A stretch of 35,578 nucleotides of DNA from assembly GCA_017456905.1 (NCBI GenBank), contig JAFTIL010000054.1, forward strand, positions 1 to 35,578. Direction: 5' to 3'. The number at the start of each line of letters is the position of its first letter. Position 1 is the first letter of the stretch. The position numbers and the translations under genes were made by a program. The DNA comes from Clostridia bacterium (GTDB lineage Bacteria > Bacillota > Clostridia > Oscillospirales > CAG-272). Shown one piece after another: positions 1-8,111 of this stretch. Under the pieces are notes generated by a model, which was given only the letters and a program-made list of their open reading frames with translations, was not told the DNA's origin and ran no database searches.

Positions 1-79
1 CTTTCATTTCGGGAGAGTTGTTGCGGCTATCGGTCTGAGGGCAGATATTGCCGTGCCATAATTCTTTTATCACACTCAT
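1..79 (-). CDS. DUF6809 family protein (partial, N-terminus only)
   Basis: Only the first 26 codons are in the window; the gene runs off the left edge. It begins MSVIKELWHGNICPQTD, which I recognise as the start of the small DUF6809 proteins found in Clostridia mobile elements, typically next to tnpV. Its ATG overlaps the tnpV stop codon (ATGA), so the two are translationally coupled. The function of the family is unknown. The assignment is from memory of the family N-terminus and a short stretch, so it is moderately sure. Confidence 0.6.
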   Translation of the reverse strand, partial: MSVIKELWHGNICPQTDSRNNSPEMK

Positions 80-447
80 ACGTACACCACCTCCCGCAAA
101 ACGATTTCTTCCGCGCTCGCCTTGATGTTGTTCATCTCGGCAACCCATTTGATGGCATCAGAAGCCTTTAATTCTTCGTCTATGCCGCGTTCACGGGCAA
201 GGTTAGCAACTATGGTTTCTGTCATTTCGTTGGCTTGTACGTCAATTTCATGAAGGTATGCATTGATCTTACCTTCCGTGAGAAGTGTGATGTATATACC
301 TCTCTTATGCTGCTTGATATAGTCGCGGTGAAGGAGTCCGTATTTGCCGATTTTGTGTTTTTCCTGCTCGGAGATTTCAAGCATCGGGTAGTATTGCTCG
401 CCTTTGAGTTCATATTTGATGCCGTTTTGAGTGATGTGCTTTTCCAT
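76..447 (-). CDS. tnpV: TnpV-family transposon-encoded protein
   Basis: A 123-residue protein starting MEKHITQNGIKYELKGEQYY, a typical TnpV opening, with the family pattern KYGLLHRDYIKQH, LLTEGKINAYLHEID and a C-terminal WVAEMNNIKASAEEIV. TnpV proteins are encoded in clostridial mobilisable and conjugative elements; their biochemical role is not established. The reading frame extends 29 codons further upstream, but I chose 447 because AAAGGA stands 8 bases before this ATG, while the in-frame ATG two codons earlier is too close to it. A small hairpin (459-483, TTTCAAGT/ACTTGAAA) lies just upstream and partly covers the ribosome site, which hints at translational control. It is followed with an ATGA overlap by the DUF6809 gene. 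Confidence 0.85.
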   Translation of the reverse strand: MEKHITQNGIKYELKGEQYYPMLEISEQEKHKIGKYGLLHRDYIKQHKRGIYITLLTEGKINAYLHEIDVQANEMTETIVANLARERGIDEELKASDAIKWVAEMNNIKASAEEIVLREVVYV

Positions 448-560
448 AATCATATTCCTTTCAAGTGTTGATTTTACTTGAAAACATAAGGCTTTAGGCA
501 CGTTTGGAATATGTATGGATAATGTCGAAAACAATCAGTTTCGTTATGAATATCCGTACC

Positions 561-606
561 ATATCGAGTGTTCATAACTGATGTTAGGAGCACTCGATAT
601 TTTTTT
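561..606 (+). terminator. Rho-independent terminator, rightward
   Basis: A perfect 10-bp stem, ATATCGAGTG (561-570) with CACTCGATAT (591-600), encloses a 20-base loop and is followed by a T run in the + direction. No + gene precedes it in the window, so it may be a leftover of, or insulator at, the mobile-element boundary. Confidence 0.6.
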
Positions 607-636
607 GCCTGTGTTTACTGCATATTTGAATGATTT

Positions 637-666
637 GAGCAGATTCATCTGCTCTTTTTGTTTTTA
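637..666 (+). terminator. Rho-independent terminator, rightward
   Basis: GAGCAGA-TTCA-TCTGCTC followed by TTTTTGTTTTT. This is a second rightward terminator 30 bases after the first. It faces the 3' end of the leftward chr operon and has no matching T run on the - strand. Confidence 0.7.
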
Positions 667-810
667 GTTATAGACGTTTGCGGCTTGCATCCAAACATCA
701 AATATCTGCAACACCGCTAACAGAACAACGGACAGACTTGCCGGTATAGGTATAATCGTGACAACCTTATGCATCACGGGGGCTTCTTTCCAGCCCATTT
801 TTAGCTTCAT
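664..810 (-). CDS. Small membrane protein coupled to chromate transporter (48 aa)
   Basis: A 48-residue ORF beginning MKLKMGWKEAPVMHKVV and ending with TAA. Its ATG overlaps the stop codon of the chromate transporter upstream (ATGA), the same arrangement used between the two transporter genes, which argues that it is translated. Residues 16-39 are hydrophobic enough for one membrane span (IIPIPASLSVVLLAVLQIF). I do not recognise a family. It could be a small accessory subunit of the transporter pair, or the head of a truncated larger gene. Function is not assigned. Confidence 0.5.
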   Translation of the reverse strand: MKLKMGWKEAPVMHKVVTIIPIPASLSVVLLAVLQIFDVWMQAANVYN

Positions 811-1379
811 ATTGAATATAACGCCATTCCAAGCCCTGCCGATATGAGAATTAGCAATATTGGCGAAGTTGGTTTTTTCCTTATTTTCTTGGAGATAACA
901 GCTGTTAAAGCAATGACGGCAAAAATAATCAAGCCCTTTATGTCGGGGATCGGTGTGCTGTCAATGTTCTTAAAGGCAAAAAGCGTACTCATAAGCATTG
1001 TAATTGCCGTTGCTAATATCAGTCCTACTACACACGGACGAATGCCGCCGAGAAACATCTGAACACCCTTGTACTTCAAAAAATTGCGTATCAGCGCGGC
1101 AATGATCAGTATGATGATAAAAGACGGAAGCACCACGCCAAGCGTTGCGAGAAACGAGCCGAGGATGCCACCCTGCGTAGAGCCGACAAAGGTTGCCATA
1201 TTCACGGCGATAGGACCGGGCGTGGCTTCCGAAACGGCAATCATATTCAACAGTTCTTCCTCCGTGAGCCACCCGTGCATCAATACCTTTTCTCTGATAA
1301 GCGAGATCATTCCGTATCCACCACCAAAGGATACAGCGCCTATCTGCAAGAAAGTGAGGAATAATTCAAGGTAGATCAT
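807..1379 (-). CDS. Chromate transporter ChrA-family, short form, second subunit
   Basis: A 190-residue membrane protein of the CHR (ChrA) family in single-domain form, about half the length of the fused two-domain ChrA. The signature at the N-terminus is visible: FLQIGAVSFGGGYGMISLI, then ATPGPIAVNMATFVG, followed by about five hydrophobic segments. Family members export chromate, or take up oxyanions, by coupling to proton or sulfate gradients. Short CHR proteins work as pairs encoded side by side, as here. Its ATG overlaps the stop of the partner (1376-1379). The actual substrate in this organism is inferred and not visible in the sequence. Confidence 0.92.
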   Translation of the reverse strand: MIYLELFLTFLQIGAVSFGGGYGMISLIREKVLMHGWLTEEELLNMIAVSEATPGPIAVNMATFVGSTQGGILGSFLATLGVVLPSFIIILIIAALIRNFLKYKGVQMFLGGIRPCVVGLILATAITMLMSTLFAFKNIDSTPIPDIKGLIIFAVIALTAVISKKIRKKPTSPILLILISAGLGMALYSI

Positions 1380-1951
1380 TTTTCAACCTCCTTCTTTCCT
1401 CGGAGCAGACCAAGTGCATATGCGAATATGCCAATACCGCCCGAAATTAGAATATAGAATATCGTCGAGAAGCTGACCGAGAATACCGAAAATACCACCA
1501 TGCACAGAATGACGGCAGAAAGAATAAGGATATTGAATGCCGTTTTTTTCATCTGCTTCAGCATTTTCAAACCTGCCGATAGTATGAGGTAGATCACGCA
1601 GACCTGTATTCCTCTGAAAGCATAAGATACGACCGTGAAAGAAAGAAACGCGTCGAAGAACAGCGATATGGCGTATATGATCATAAAGGACGGGATACAA
1701 ACCGCCACGGTTGCCGTAAGCGAGCCGAGAAAGCCTAACATCTTATAGCCAATATAGGTCGCGGCATTGATAGCGATCGGTCCGGGTGTGGACTCGGCTA
1801 TGGCGACCATATCAAGAAATTCATCCTTTTCGATCCATTCCTTTTTGGATACGAATTCATTTTCAAGCAGAGCTATCATAGCGTATCCACCGCCAAAGGT
1901 GAACAGCCCGATTTTTAACATCGTAAAGAAGAGATTAAGATATTTTTTCAT
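1376..1951 (-). CDS. Chromate transporter ChrA-family, short form, first subunit
   Basis: A 191-residue CHR-family protein, partner of the following gene. It shows MLKIGLFTFGGGYAMIALL and STPGPIAINAATYIGY, the two conserved CHR motifs, then hydrophobic helices ending in a basic tail (RGKKEVEK). I chose the ATG at 1951 because AGGTGG stands 6 bases upstream; a GTG at 1975 is in frame and overlaps the stop of the preceding PNPOx gene, so it is a possible alternative. It is translationally coupled to the second subunit, which fits an obligate heterodimer. The family is well supported; chromate as the natural substrate is only presumed. Confidence 0.92.
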   Translation of the reverse strand: MKKYLNLFFTMLKIGLFTFGGGYAMIALLENEFVSKKEWIEKDEFLDMVAIAESTPGPIAINAATYIGYKMLGFLGSLTATVAVCIPSFMIIYAISLFFDAFLSFTVVSYAFRGIQVCVIYLILSAGLKMLKQMKKTAFNILILSAVILCMVVFSVFSVSFSTIFYILISGGIGIFAYALGLLRGKKEVEK

Positions 1952-1971
1952 TTTGTGCCACCTGATTAGTA

Positions 1972-2442
1972 TCACGCTTCGTTGACAAGCTTTCCCGTCA
2001 TATGCTCGATCTCAAGGCAAAGAACGGCGGTGTTGCTTCCGAATTTTTCAATCTCGCTGCAGATGTAATCCATATCATCCGTAAAGCGCTTGCAAAAGTT
2101 CACCATCAGCTCGTCAGACCAATCCTCTACAATGTGAATGCGGCCGAATATGATCACACTTCTGATATTGAGCGACCAATGGCCCTCCATGTGATATCCT
2201 TTGTCGTAAACGCAGAAAGAGACCTTGTCGCTGTTTTCGATAGCATCGAGCTTATGTCCGATCTTTCCGCTGTGAAAATAGATCTTATTGCTTTCTTCAT
2301 CAAAATAAAAATTGATAGGCAGAGCGTATGGATAACCGTCGTCGCCGTTAACGGCAAGCACGCCGCGCACCTCTTGTTTTAATATTTTCTCGCACTCATC
2401 CGCCGAGAGCTTTTGCTTCTTTCTCGTTAATTCTCTGAACAT
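1972..2442 (-). CDS. Pyridoxamine 5'-phosphate oxidase-like (NimA-type) flavoprotein
   Basis: A 156-residue protein starting MFRELTRKKQKLSADECEKI, typical of the PNPOx-like split-barrel family that includes the 5-nitroimidazole reductases NimA-J. The region GVLAVNGDDGYPYALPINFYFDE followed by IYFHSGKIGHKLDAI is the FMN-binding core of that family. Members bind FMN or other cofactors and reduce small molecules; the substrate here cannot be read. The start at 2442 is set by GAGG 6 bases upstream; an ATG at 2469 exists but has no good ribosome site. It is the first gene of a four-gene leftward operon with the chr pair, with a strong promoter at 2536-2564. Confidence 0.88.
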   Translation of the reverse strand: MFRELTRKKQKLSADECEKILKQEVRGVLAVNGDDGYPYALPINFYFDEESNKIYFHSGKIGHKLDAIENSDKVSFCVYDKGYHMEGHWSLNIRSVIIFGRIHIVEDWSDELMVNFCKRFTDDMDYICSEIEKFGSNTAVLCLEIEHMTGKLVNEA

Positions 2443-2535
2443 ACTCTTCCTCGTCAAATTCTTGGGCATCTATAAAAACTCTATCGTTTTCCGTGAAATA
2501 TTACACGGCTTTACGGTATGGGTATTTGCTTATAC

Positions 2536-2564
2536 ATTATAGCATAAACACGAGCATAAGTCAA
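2536..2564 (-). promoter_or_regulatory. Sigma-A promoter for the PNPOx-chr operon
   Basis: On the - strand TTGACT (2559-2564), a 17-base spacer, then TATAAT (2536-2541). This is near consensus and lies about 95 bases before the PNPOx start codon at 2442. It is divergent from the promoter of the glycoside operon. Confidence 0.85.
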
Positions 2565-2621
2565 CTCACGCGAATATCGATAAAAAATCTTGAAAACCCA
2601 TGGCATGCCAAGTGTTACGTA

Positions 2622-2650
2622 TTGTATTTTTGCACTTTTTGTGATATAAT
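2622..2650 (+). promoter_or_regulatory. Sigma-A promoter for the glycoside utilisation operon
   Basis: TTGTAT (2622-2627), 17-base spacer, TATAAT (2645-2650), about 40 bases before the first start codon at 2691. No recognisable CRE or LacI operator was found in the upstream 70 bases, and no regulator gene lies alongside. Confidence 0.75.
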
Positions 2651-2690
2651 CAATATATCAATTTTGAGAAGATCGCTTCAGGAGGCACTT

Positions 2691-4331
2691 ATGGCATTAA
2701 ACGTAAAAAAAGACACGGTCGTTTACCAGATCTATCCGCGCTCCTTCAAGGATACGGATGGAAACGGCGTGGGTGACATTCGAGGTATCATAGAAAAACT
2801 GGATTACATCGCATCCCTCGGGGTGAATGTCATTTGGTTGTCTCCCATTTATAAAAGCCCCAATGATGACAACGGCTATGATATTGCCGATTATACCTCC
2901 ATCCAGCCCGAATTCGGCACCATGGAGGATTTCGACGAGCTGGTGGCAGAAGCCAGGACACGCGGGATCGGGATCGTGATGGATCTGGTCATCAACCATA
3001 CCTCGGACGAACATGAATGGTTCAAGCGGGCGCTGGCGGGCGAGGAAAAATACCGCAATTATTACATCATTGCCAAGGGAGAGAACGGGAAGCTCCCTAA
3101 CAACTGGGGAAACTTCTTTGCCGAATGTCCGTGGGCAAAATTCAGTGACAACGAGGACGAATATTACCTCCACCTTTTCTCCAAAAAGCAGCCAGATCTC
3201 AACTGGCATAATCCCGACGTCTTGGAGGAAGTCAAAAGCATTATGCGCTTCTGGCTTGACCGAGGCGTGGTGGGCTTCCGTTGCGACGTGATCAACGTCA
3301 TTTACAAAAACTCCTTGGCAAACGGTAAAAAACAGCTTGTGCTGACAGGCAGAGAGCATTACCTTTCGACAGAAGGTTGTCACGATATTCTCCGTACGCT
3401 CCGCAAAGAAGTGCTGGAACCCTACGGTGCGTGGGCAGTAGGCGAGACCGTGTTTGTGGATATCTCCGGGGCAAAGGATCTCTGCGCCCCCGAGCGCGGT
3501 GAGCTGGATATGGTATTCTATTTTGAACACATGGAATGCGATCAGGTATTCGTAAAATGGTTCAAGACCAGGCTTGCACCTAAAAAGCTCATGAAAACGC
3601 TGACGAAATGGCAAAACGCCCTCCCGTGGAACGCCTGCTACTTTGAAAATCACGACCAGCCACGCTTTATCTCCCGATTCGAGGATCTGGGCGCGTACAG
3701 AAAAGAGGCCTCCAAGATGATGGCCGGATTGCTCATGACCATGCGCGGCACACCCTTTGTATACGAGGGACAAGAGATCGGCATGACCAACGGCGATTTT
3801 GAAAATCTCGACGAGGTCATGGACATTGAGAGCCACAACATCTACGCCATGGCCAAAGGTCTGGGCATTCCCAAAGGCATTCGCTGGAAAATGATCAAAC
3901 GCACCTCCCGGGACAACGCACGCACCCCTATGCAATGGACGGGCAACAAAAATGCAGACTTTACCAACGGAACGCCCTGGCTTAAGATCAACGCCAACAG
4001 CAAGGAAGTGAACGTGAAAGCCGAAATGGAAGATCCCAAGGGCGTACTCGCTTTTTGGAAACAAATGATCGCCCTGCGCAAGTCCAACGAGATCCTGGCG
4101 GACGGCTCCTTCAAGGTGGTCTGCGAGCGTAAGCGTGTATATGCCTTTGAGCGTGAGTTGGACGGCCAAAAACTGCTGTCCATCTGCAATATGAGCGGCA
4201 AAAAAGTATTCCTTCCCTCCTTTGTCAAGGACTGGAAGCATACCGTTGTCTCCAACTACCAAGAGACCGACCCCACCCATATGAAGCCTTTTGAATTCCG
4301 ACTGATGGCACAGAAAGAGGTAAAATCATGA
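2691..4331 (+). CDS. Oligo-1,6-glucosidase-type alpha-glucosidase, GH13
   Basis: A 546-residue cytoplasmic glycoside hydrolase, of normal length for GH13 subfamily 31 and its relatives. It opens with VVYQIYPRSFKDTDGNGVGD. The catalytic residues are visible: nucleophile Asp199 in GFRCDVINVI, acid/base Glu252 in VGETVF, and transition-state Asp322 in FENHDQPR; QPDLNW marks the family B domain. The residue after the nucleophile is Val (Val200), which in this family goes with cleavage of alpha-1,6 bonds (isomaltose, panose) rather than maltose. The start at 2691 is fixed by GGAGG 5 bases upstream, although the frame stays open to 2493. It is the first gene of a four-gene operon and its stop overlaps the next start (ATGA). 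Trehalose-6-phosphate hydrolase (TreC) is a less likely alternative. Confidence 0.93.
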   Translation: MALNVKKDTVVYQIYPRSFKDTDGNGVGDIRGIIEKLDYIASLGVNVIWLSPIYKSPNDDNGYDIADYTSIQPEFGTMEDFDELVAEARTRGIGIVMDLVINHTSDEHEWFKRALAGEEKYRNYYIIAKGENGKLPNNWGNFFAECPWAKFSDNEDEYYLHLFSKKQPDLNWHNPDVLEEVKSIMRFWLDRGVVGFRCDVINVIYKNSLANGKKQLVLTGREHYLSTEGCHDILRTLRKEVLEPYGAWAVGETVFVDISGAKDLCAPERGELDMVFYFEHMECDQVFVKWFKTRLAPKKLMKTLTKWQNALPWNACYFENHDQPRFISRFEDLGAYRKEASKMMAGLLMTMRGTPFVYEGQEIGMTNGDFENLDEVMDIESHNIYAMAKGLGIPKGIRWKMIKRTSRDNARTPMQWTGNKNADFTNGTPWLKINANSKEVNVKAEMEDPKGVLAFWKQMIALRKSNEILADGSFKVVCERKRVYAFERELDGQKLLSICNMSGKKVFLPSFVKDWKHTVVSNYQETDPTHMKPFEFRLMAQKEVKS

Positions 4332-6682
4332 TAGAGATCAACGGGCGCGTTTTTAAGCTCGACACCAAAGATACCAGTTATATCTTGGCTATAACCGAAA
4401 AAGGCCATGCGGAGCATATCTATTACGGTCAAAAGCTTCCCGGGGCCGACGCAGATGCGCTTCGCCTGAAAAACACCATCGTTTTAGGCTCCACGGTAGA
4501 CTACGACAAGGAGACCCCCGGCTATTCCCTGGAAACTCTGCAGCAGGAATATTCCGGCATCGGCAAGGGAGATTTCCGTCACTCCCCCATGGAGCTGATC
4601 ATGCCCGACGGCTCCTTCGTCACCGACTTTGTCTATCAAAGCCACACCGTTTCGGATACGCCTTACGCCTCGGATTGCGGTCTTCCCTTTGCCATGGGAC
4701 GGGGACAAACGCTAAGTATAGATCTCACCGACAAAAAATATCCCGAGATCACCCTTCGTCTAAATTACACGGTTTTCGAGGAATGCAACGTCATTGCGCG
4801 GAATACCGAGTTGATCAACAACTCCGCAGGAGACGTCTACATAAGAAAATTCATGAGTTTCATGTTCGATATACTTAATGCGGACTACACCATGCTCACC
4901 CTGGACGGCGGATGGGCTAAGGAAGCTCATATCCACGAGCGTCCCGTCTCCTACGGCATTCTTGTGAACGATTCCACCACGGGCGGCTCCTCCAATCGCC
5001 ACAACCCAGCCTTTATGCTAAAAGCCAAGGGTGCCGACGAGACCCACGGCGAGGTGTACGGCTTTAACCTCGTGTATAGCGGAAACCATTATTCTGCCGT
5101 GGAGAAAAGCAACCACGACACCTTGCGGGTTATGAGCGGTATCAGTCCCCATTGCTTCCTCTGGAAACTCCGAGGGGGCCAACGGTTTATCACCCCACAA
5201 GCGGTGATGAGCTATGCCTTGGGCGGAACAAATACTCTTTCTGCCAATATGCATGACTTTGTCAATACCCATATCATCCGTGAAAATTTTCAAAACACAG
5301 AACGTCCTGTTGTGGTCAACAACTGGGAAGCCACCTTCTTCAATTTTAACCGACGCAAGCTCCTGGCCCTTGCGCGGAAGGCAAAAAGGCTGGGCGTCGA
5401 GATGTTTGTTCTCGATGACGGATGGTTCGGCCAAAGAAGCAACGATCATGCGGGGCTGGGCGATTGGGTGGTCAACTCAAAGAAGCTACCCGGCGGTATT
5501 ATGTCGCTATCTGAAAAGATCCACCGCATGAACATGAAATTCGGTCTTTGGTTTGAGCCAGAATGTGTCAATGAGGACAGCGACCTGTACCGTACGCATC
5601 CCGATTGGGCTATCACCGTCCCCGGGAGACTTCCCGGCTACGGGCGCAATCAACTGGTGCTGGATCTGACCCGTCCCGAGGTGCGGGACTATATTGTGGA
5701 TGCCGTGGACAAGGTGCTTTCCTCCTCTCGTATCGAATACGTCAAATGGGATTACAACCGTCATATCAGCGATATGTATTCCCTGTCTCTTCGCAATCAG
5801 GGTGAATTTTTTCACCGATACATCTTGGGACTTTACGAGGTGCTTACCCGCATCTTTTGTGAAAAGCATCCTGATGTTCTTCTGGAAAGCTGTTCTTCGG
5901 GCGGCAATCGCTTTGATCTCGGTATGCTCTGCTATTCCCCCCAAATCTGGACCAGCGACGATACCGACGCACGGGAGCGGTTGGATATCCAGCGAGGTAT
6001 TTACTGCTTCTATCCGCCTTCTACCGTATCCAACCACGTATCCATGACCCCAAATCAGCAGACCCTCCGTTCCGCGCCGCTGTCATCTCGCTTCAACGTG
6101 GCTACCTTTGGTGTGCTGGGCTACGAGCTGGATTTCGGTGAACTGACCCCTGACGAGCGCAAGCAGATCAAGGAGCAGATACAATTCTACAAGGCTCACC
6201 GAAAGACCCTTCAGTACGGCCGCCTATACCGCTATTTCCCTAAGGAAAACGAGCGGGAGTCCTGGCAGATGGAAAAGGACGGGGAGATCATTGCCGCCAT
6301 CTACAATCTTTCCTATCACACAAGCCCCGGGCGGGATATTTTGCGCATCCTGCCCGCCGAGAGCGGCAAGCGGTACATCATGAAGACCGTGCGCTCCTAT
6401 CTGCGCATCGCACGGTTTGGTTCTCTTATCAAGCATATTTCCCCCATAGCCATTCGCTCGGATGGCGCCATCATGCGCTTTGTGGACCGTCACTTCTCTC
6501 TGACTGACGGCGAGGAATGCTACAACTGCTCAGGGGAGGCTCTGCAAAGCGGCATCCCTCTGGCCATGCAATACAGCGGCACGGGATACAACCCGTCAAT
6601 TCGCGTTCTCGGTGATTTTGGGAGCACCCTGTATTCCATCGTTGAACACAATTCAATTAAAGGAGCAGACGAAAATGGATAA
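4328..6682 (+). CDS. Alpha-galactosidase, GH36
   Basis: A 784-residue GH36 enzyme without signal peptide, so presumably cytoplasmic. It releases terminal alpha-1,6-galactose from melibiose, raffinose and stachyose. The N-terminal beta-sandwich spans roughly residues 1-330, followed by the (beta/alpha)8 barrel containing VVVNNWEATFF, FVLDDGWFGQR, the nucleophile motif VKWDYNRH (Asp475) and the acid/base motif IWTSDDTDARERL (Asp544/545), then a C-terminal beta domain. It is slightly longer than the usual 720-750 residues. The ribosome site AGAGG lies 7 bases upstream and the ATG overlaps the stop of the GH13 gene. Its pairing with a GPH symporter suggests intracellular breakdown of imported raffinose-family sugars. 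Confidence 0.95.
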   Translation: MIEINGRVFKLDTKDTSYILAITEKGHAEHIYYGQKLPGADADALRLKNTIVLGSTVDYDKETPGYSLETLQQEYSGIGKGDFRHSPMELIMPDGSFVTDFVYQSHTVSDTPYASDCGLPFAMGRGQTLSIDLTDKKYPEITLRLNYTVFEECNVIARNTELINNSAGDVYIRKFMSFMFDILNADYTMLTLDGGWAKEAHIHERPVSYGILVNDSTTGGSSNRHNPAFMLKAKGADETHGEVYGFNLVYSGNHYSAVEKSNHDTLRVMSGISPHCFLWKLRGGQRFITPQAVMSYALGGTNTLSANMHDFVNTHIIRENFQNTERPVVVNNWEATFFNFNRRKLLALARKAKRLGVEMFVLDDGWFGQRSNDHAGLGDWVVNSKKLPGGIMSLSEKIHRMNMKFGLWFEPECVNEDSDLYRTHPDWAITVPGRLPGYGRNQLVLDLTRPEVRDYIVDAVDKVLSSSRIEYVKWDYNRHISDMYSLSLRNQGEFFHRYILGLYEVLTRIFCEKHPDVLLESCSSGGNRFDLGMLCYSPQIWTSDDTDARERLDIQRGIYCFYPPSTVSNHVSMTPNQQTLRSAPLSSRFNVATFGVLGYELDFGELTPDERKQIKEQIQFYKAHRKTLQYGRLYRYFPKENERESWQMEKDGEIIAAIYNLSYHTSPGRDILRILPAESGKRYIMKTVRSYLRIARFGSLIKHISPIAIRSDGAIMRFVDRHFSLTDGEECYNCSGEALQSGIPLAMQYSGTGYNPSIRVLGDFGSTLYSIVEHNSIKGADENG

Positions 6683-8111
6683 ACAAATGAAACGGAACAA
6701 AATATGCTTTGGCCTCGGCACCATTGGCCGTGACGCCCTTTATTCCCTTGTCAGTATGTATCTTCTGGTGCATCTCACCGACGTGGTGGGCTTTTCCGAC
6801 GGCGGTCTTGGCTTGATCGGCGTAATGCTGACGCTGTTCGGCATCTTCGATGCGGTCATCGACCCCTTTGTCGGCGCCATCGTGGACAATACGAAGACCC
6901 AATGGGGTAAATTCAAGCCCTGGATCCTCATTGGCATGATCGGAACAGGATTTCTGACCGTTCTGATGTTCCACAATTTTAACATGAGTGAAACGACGCA
7001 CATTATCCTTCTCGGTGTCACCTACCTCTTATTCAGTATCTTTTTCTCGCTGAACGATATCGCCTATTGGTCGCTGATGCCCGCCATATCCAAGGATCAG
7101 AGAGTCCGTGAAGGAGTCGGCGCCTTTGCGAGGATCTGTGCCAACGTAGGTATGTTTGCCATGGTACTCATCTATCTTAACGTTCCCGGATTTTTCGGCG
7201 GTATGAGTCCGAGAGATGCATACTTTATTTTTGCCATCATCGTAACGGTCATTATGTGGGTGTTTCAGAGCATTACGCTTTTCGGAGTTAAGGAGGATAG
7301 AAGTCAGCTTGAAAAGGCAGAGCGCACCACGCTGAAGGACCTTTTCCGCGCCCTTGTGGGCAACGATCAGCTGCTTGTCACCGCTGTTTCCATGGCGCTC
7401 TTTATGATCGGCTACTGCACCACCACGGGCTTTGGTACGTATTATTTCAAGTACGCATATAAGAACGAGGGGATGTATATGGTCTTCGCAGCAGTGCTGG
7501 CGGTGGCACAGTTGACGGCGTTGTCTGTCTTTCCCCTGTTCAGAAAGAAATTCACAAGAAAGCAGCTCTATACGGGCTCCATGATCGCGGTAACCGTTTC
7601 CTACGTCATTTTTTTCCTCTCCTTTGAGTTCCTTCCTCTGGTGGTTCTTGCGGGACTTGGTCTTTTCTTTGCTCAGGCCTTCATCCAGCTACTCATGCTC
7701 CTGTTCCTTGCCGATGCGGTAGAATACGGAGAATGGAAGCTTGGCAAACGCAACGAGGCTGCATCCTTCGCGGTACAGCCCTTTATCAACCAGTTCGGCG
7801 GTGCGGCCAGCAAGGGCATCATTTCCTTTACCCTCATCATTTCGGGCATCAATATGATCGCCAACGCAGCAGGAGCTGACCCCGCGAGAGCCGAGGAGAT
7901 CATCAACGCTACCCCTGGTGAGGCCATATGGATCATGAAGATCGCCATGATGATCCTGCCGCTCATATGCATTCTGATCGGTTTTGCGCTCTACGCAAAG
8001 AAGTTTAAGATCGACGAGAAGATGTACGCCGAGATCCTTTCCGACCTGGAAGCCCGTCAAAAGGACGGGGATGCAGAGACCGCTACAAAGGTGGAAGACC
8101 ATGAAGTTTAA
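6675..8111 (+). CDS. GPH-family sugar:cation symporter (MFS)
   Basis: A 478-residue transporter of the glycoside-pentoside-hexuronide:cation symporter family (relatives MelB, LacS, XynB). The family motif is clear near the N-terminus: GTIGRDALYSLVSMYLLVHL, then FDAVIDPFVGAIVDNTKTQWGKFKPWILIG, with about 12 hydrophobic segments in all. No C-terminal EIIA-like domain is present, unlike LacS. The start at 6675 is set by AAGGAG 9 bases upstream; it overlaps the alpha-galactosidase stop by 8 bases, and the frame extends artificially to 6612. It is the only transporter in the operon, so it probably imports the alpha-galactoside or glucoside substrates of the three hydrolases. The exact sugar and the coupling ion (Na+ or H+) are inferred. 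Confidence 0.93.
   Translation: MDKQMKRNKICFGLGTIGRDALYSLVSMYLLVHLTDVVGFSDGGLGLIGVMLTLFGIFDAVIDPFVGAIVDNTKTQWGKFKPWILIGMIGTGFLTVLMFHNFNMSETTHIILLGVTYLLFSIFFSLNDIAYWSLMPAISKDQRVREGVGAFARICANVGMFAMVLIYLNVPGFFGGMSPRDAYFIFAIIVTVIMWVFQSITLFGVKEDRSQLEKAERTTLKDLFRALVGNDQLLVTAVSMALFMIGYCTTTGFGTYYFKYAYKNEGMYMVFAAVLAVAQLTALSVFPLFRKKFTRKQLYTGSMIAVTVSYVIFFLSFEFLPLVVLAGLGLFFAQAFIQLLMLLFLADAVEYGEWKLGKRNEAASFAVQPFINQFGGAASKGIISFTLIISGINMIANAAGADPARAEEIINATPGEAIWIMKIAMMILPLICILIGFALYAKKFKIDEKMYAEILSDLEARQKDGDAETATKVEDHEV

Noticed and set aside
2697-4280. Long reading frame antisense to the GH13 gene
   Set aside because: It lies fully opposite a well-supported enzyme gene, lacks domain resemblance, and similar antisense frames occur opposite many genes here as a codon-use effect.
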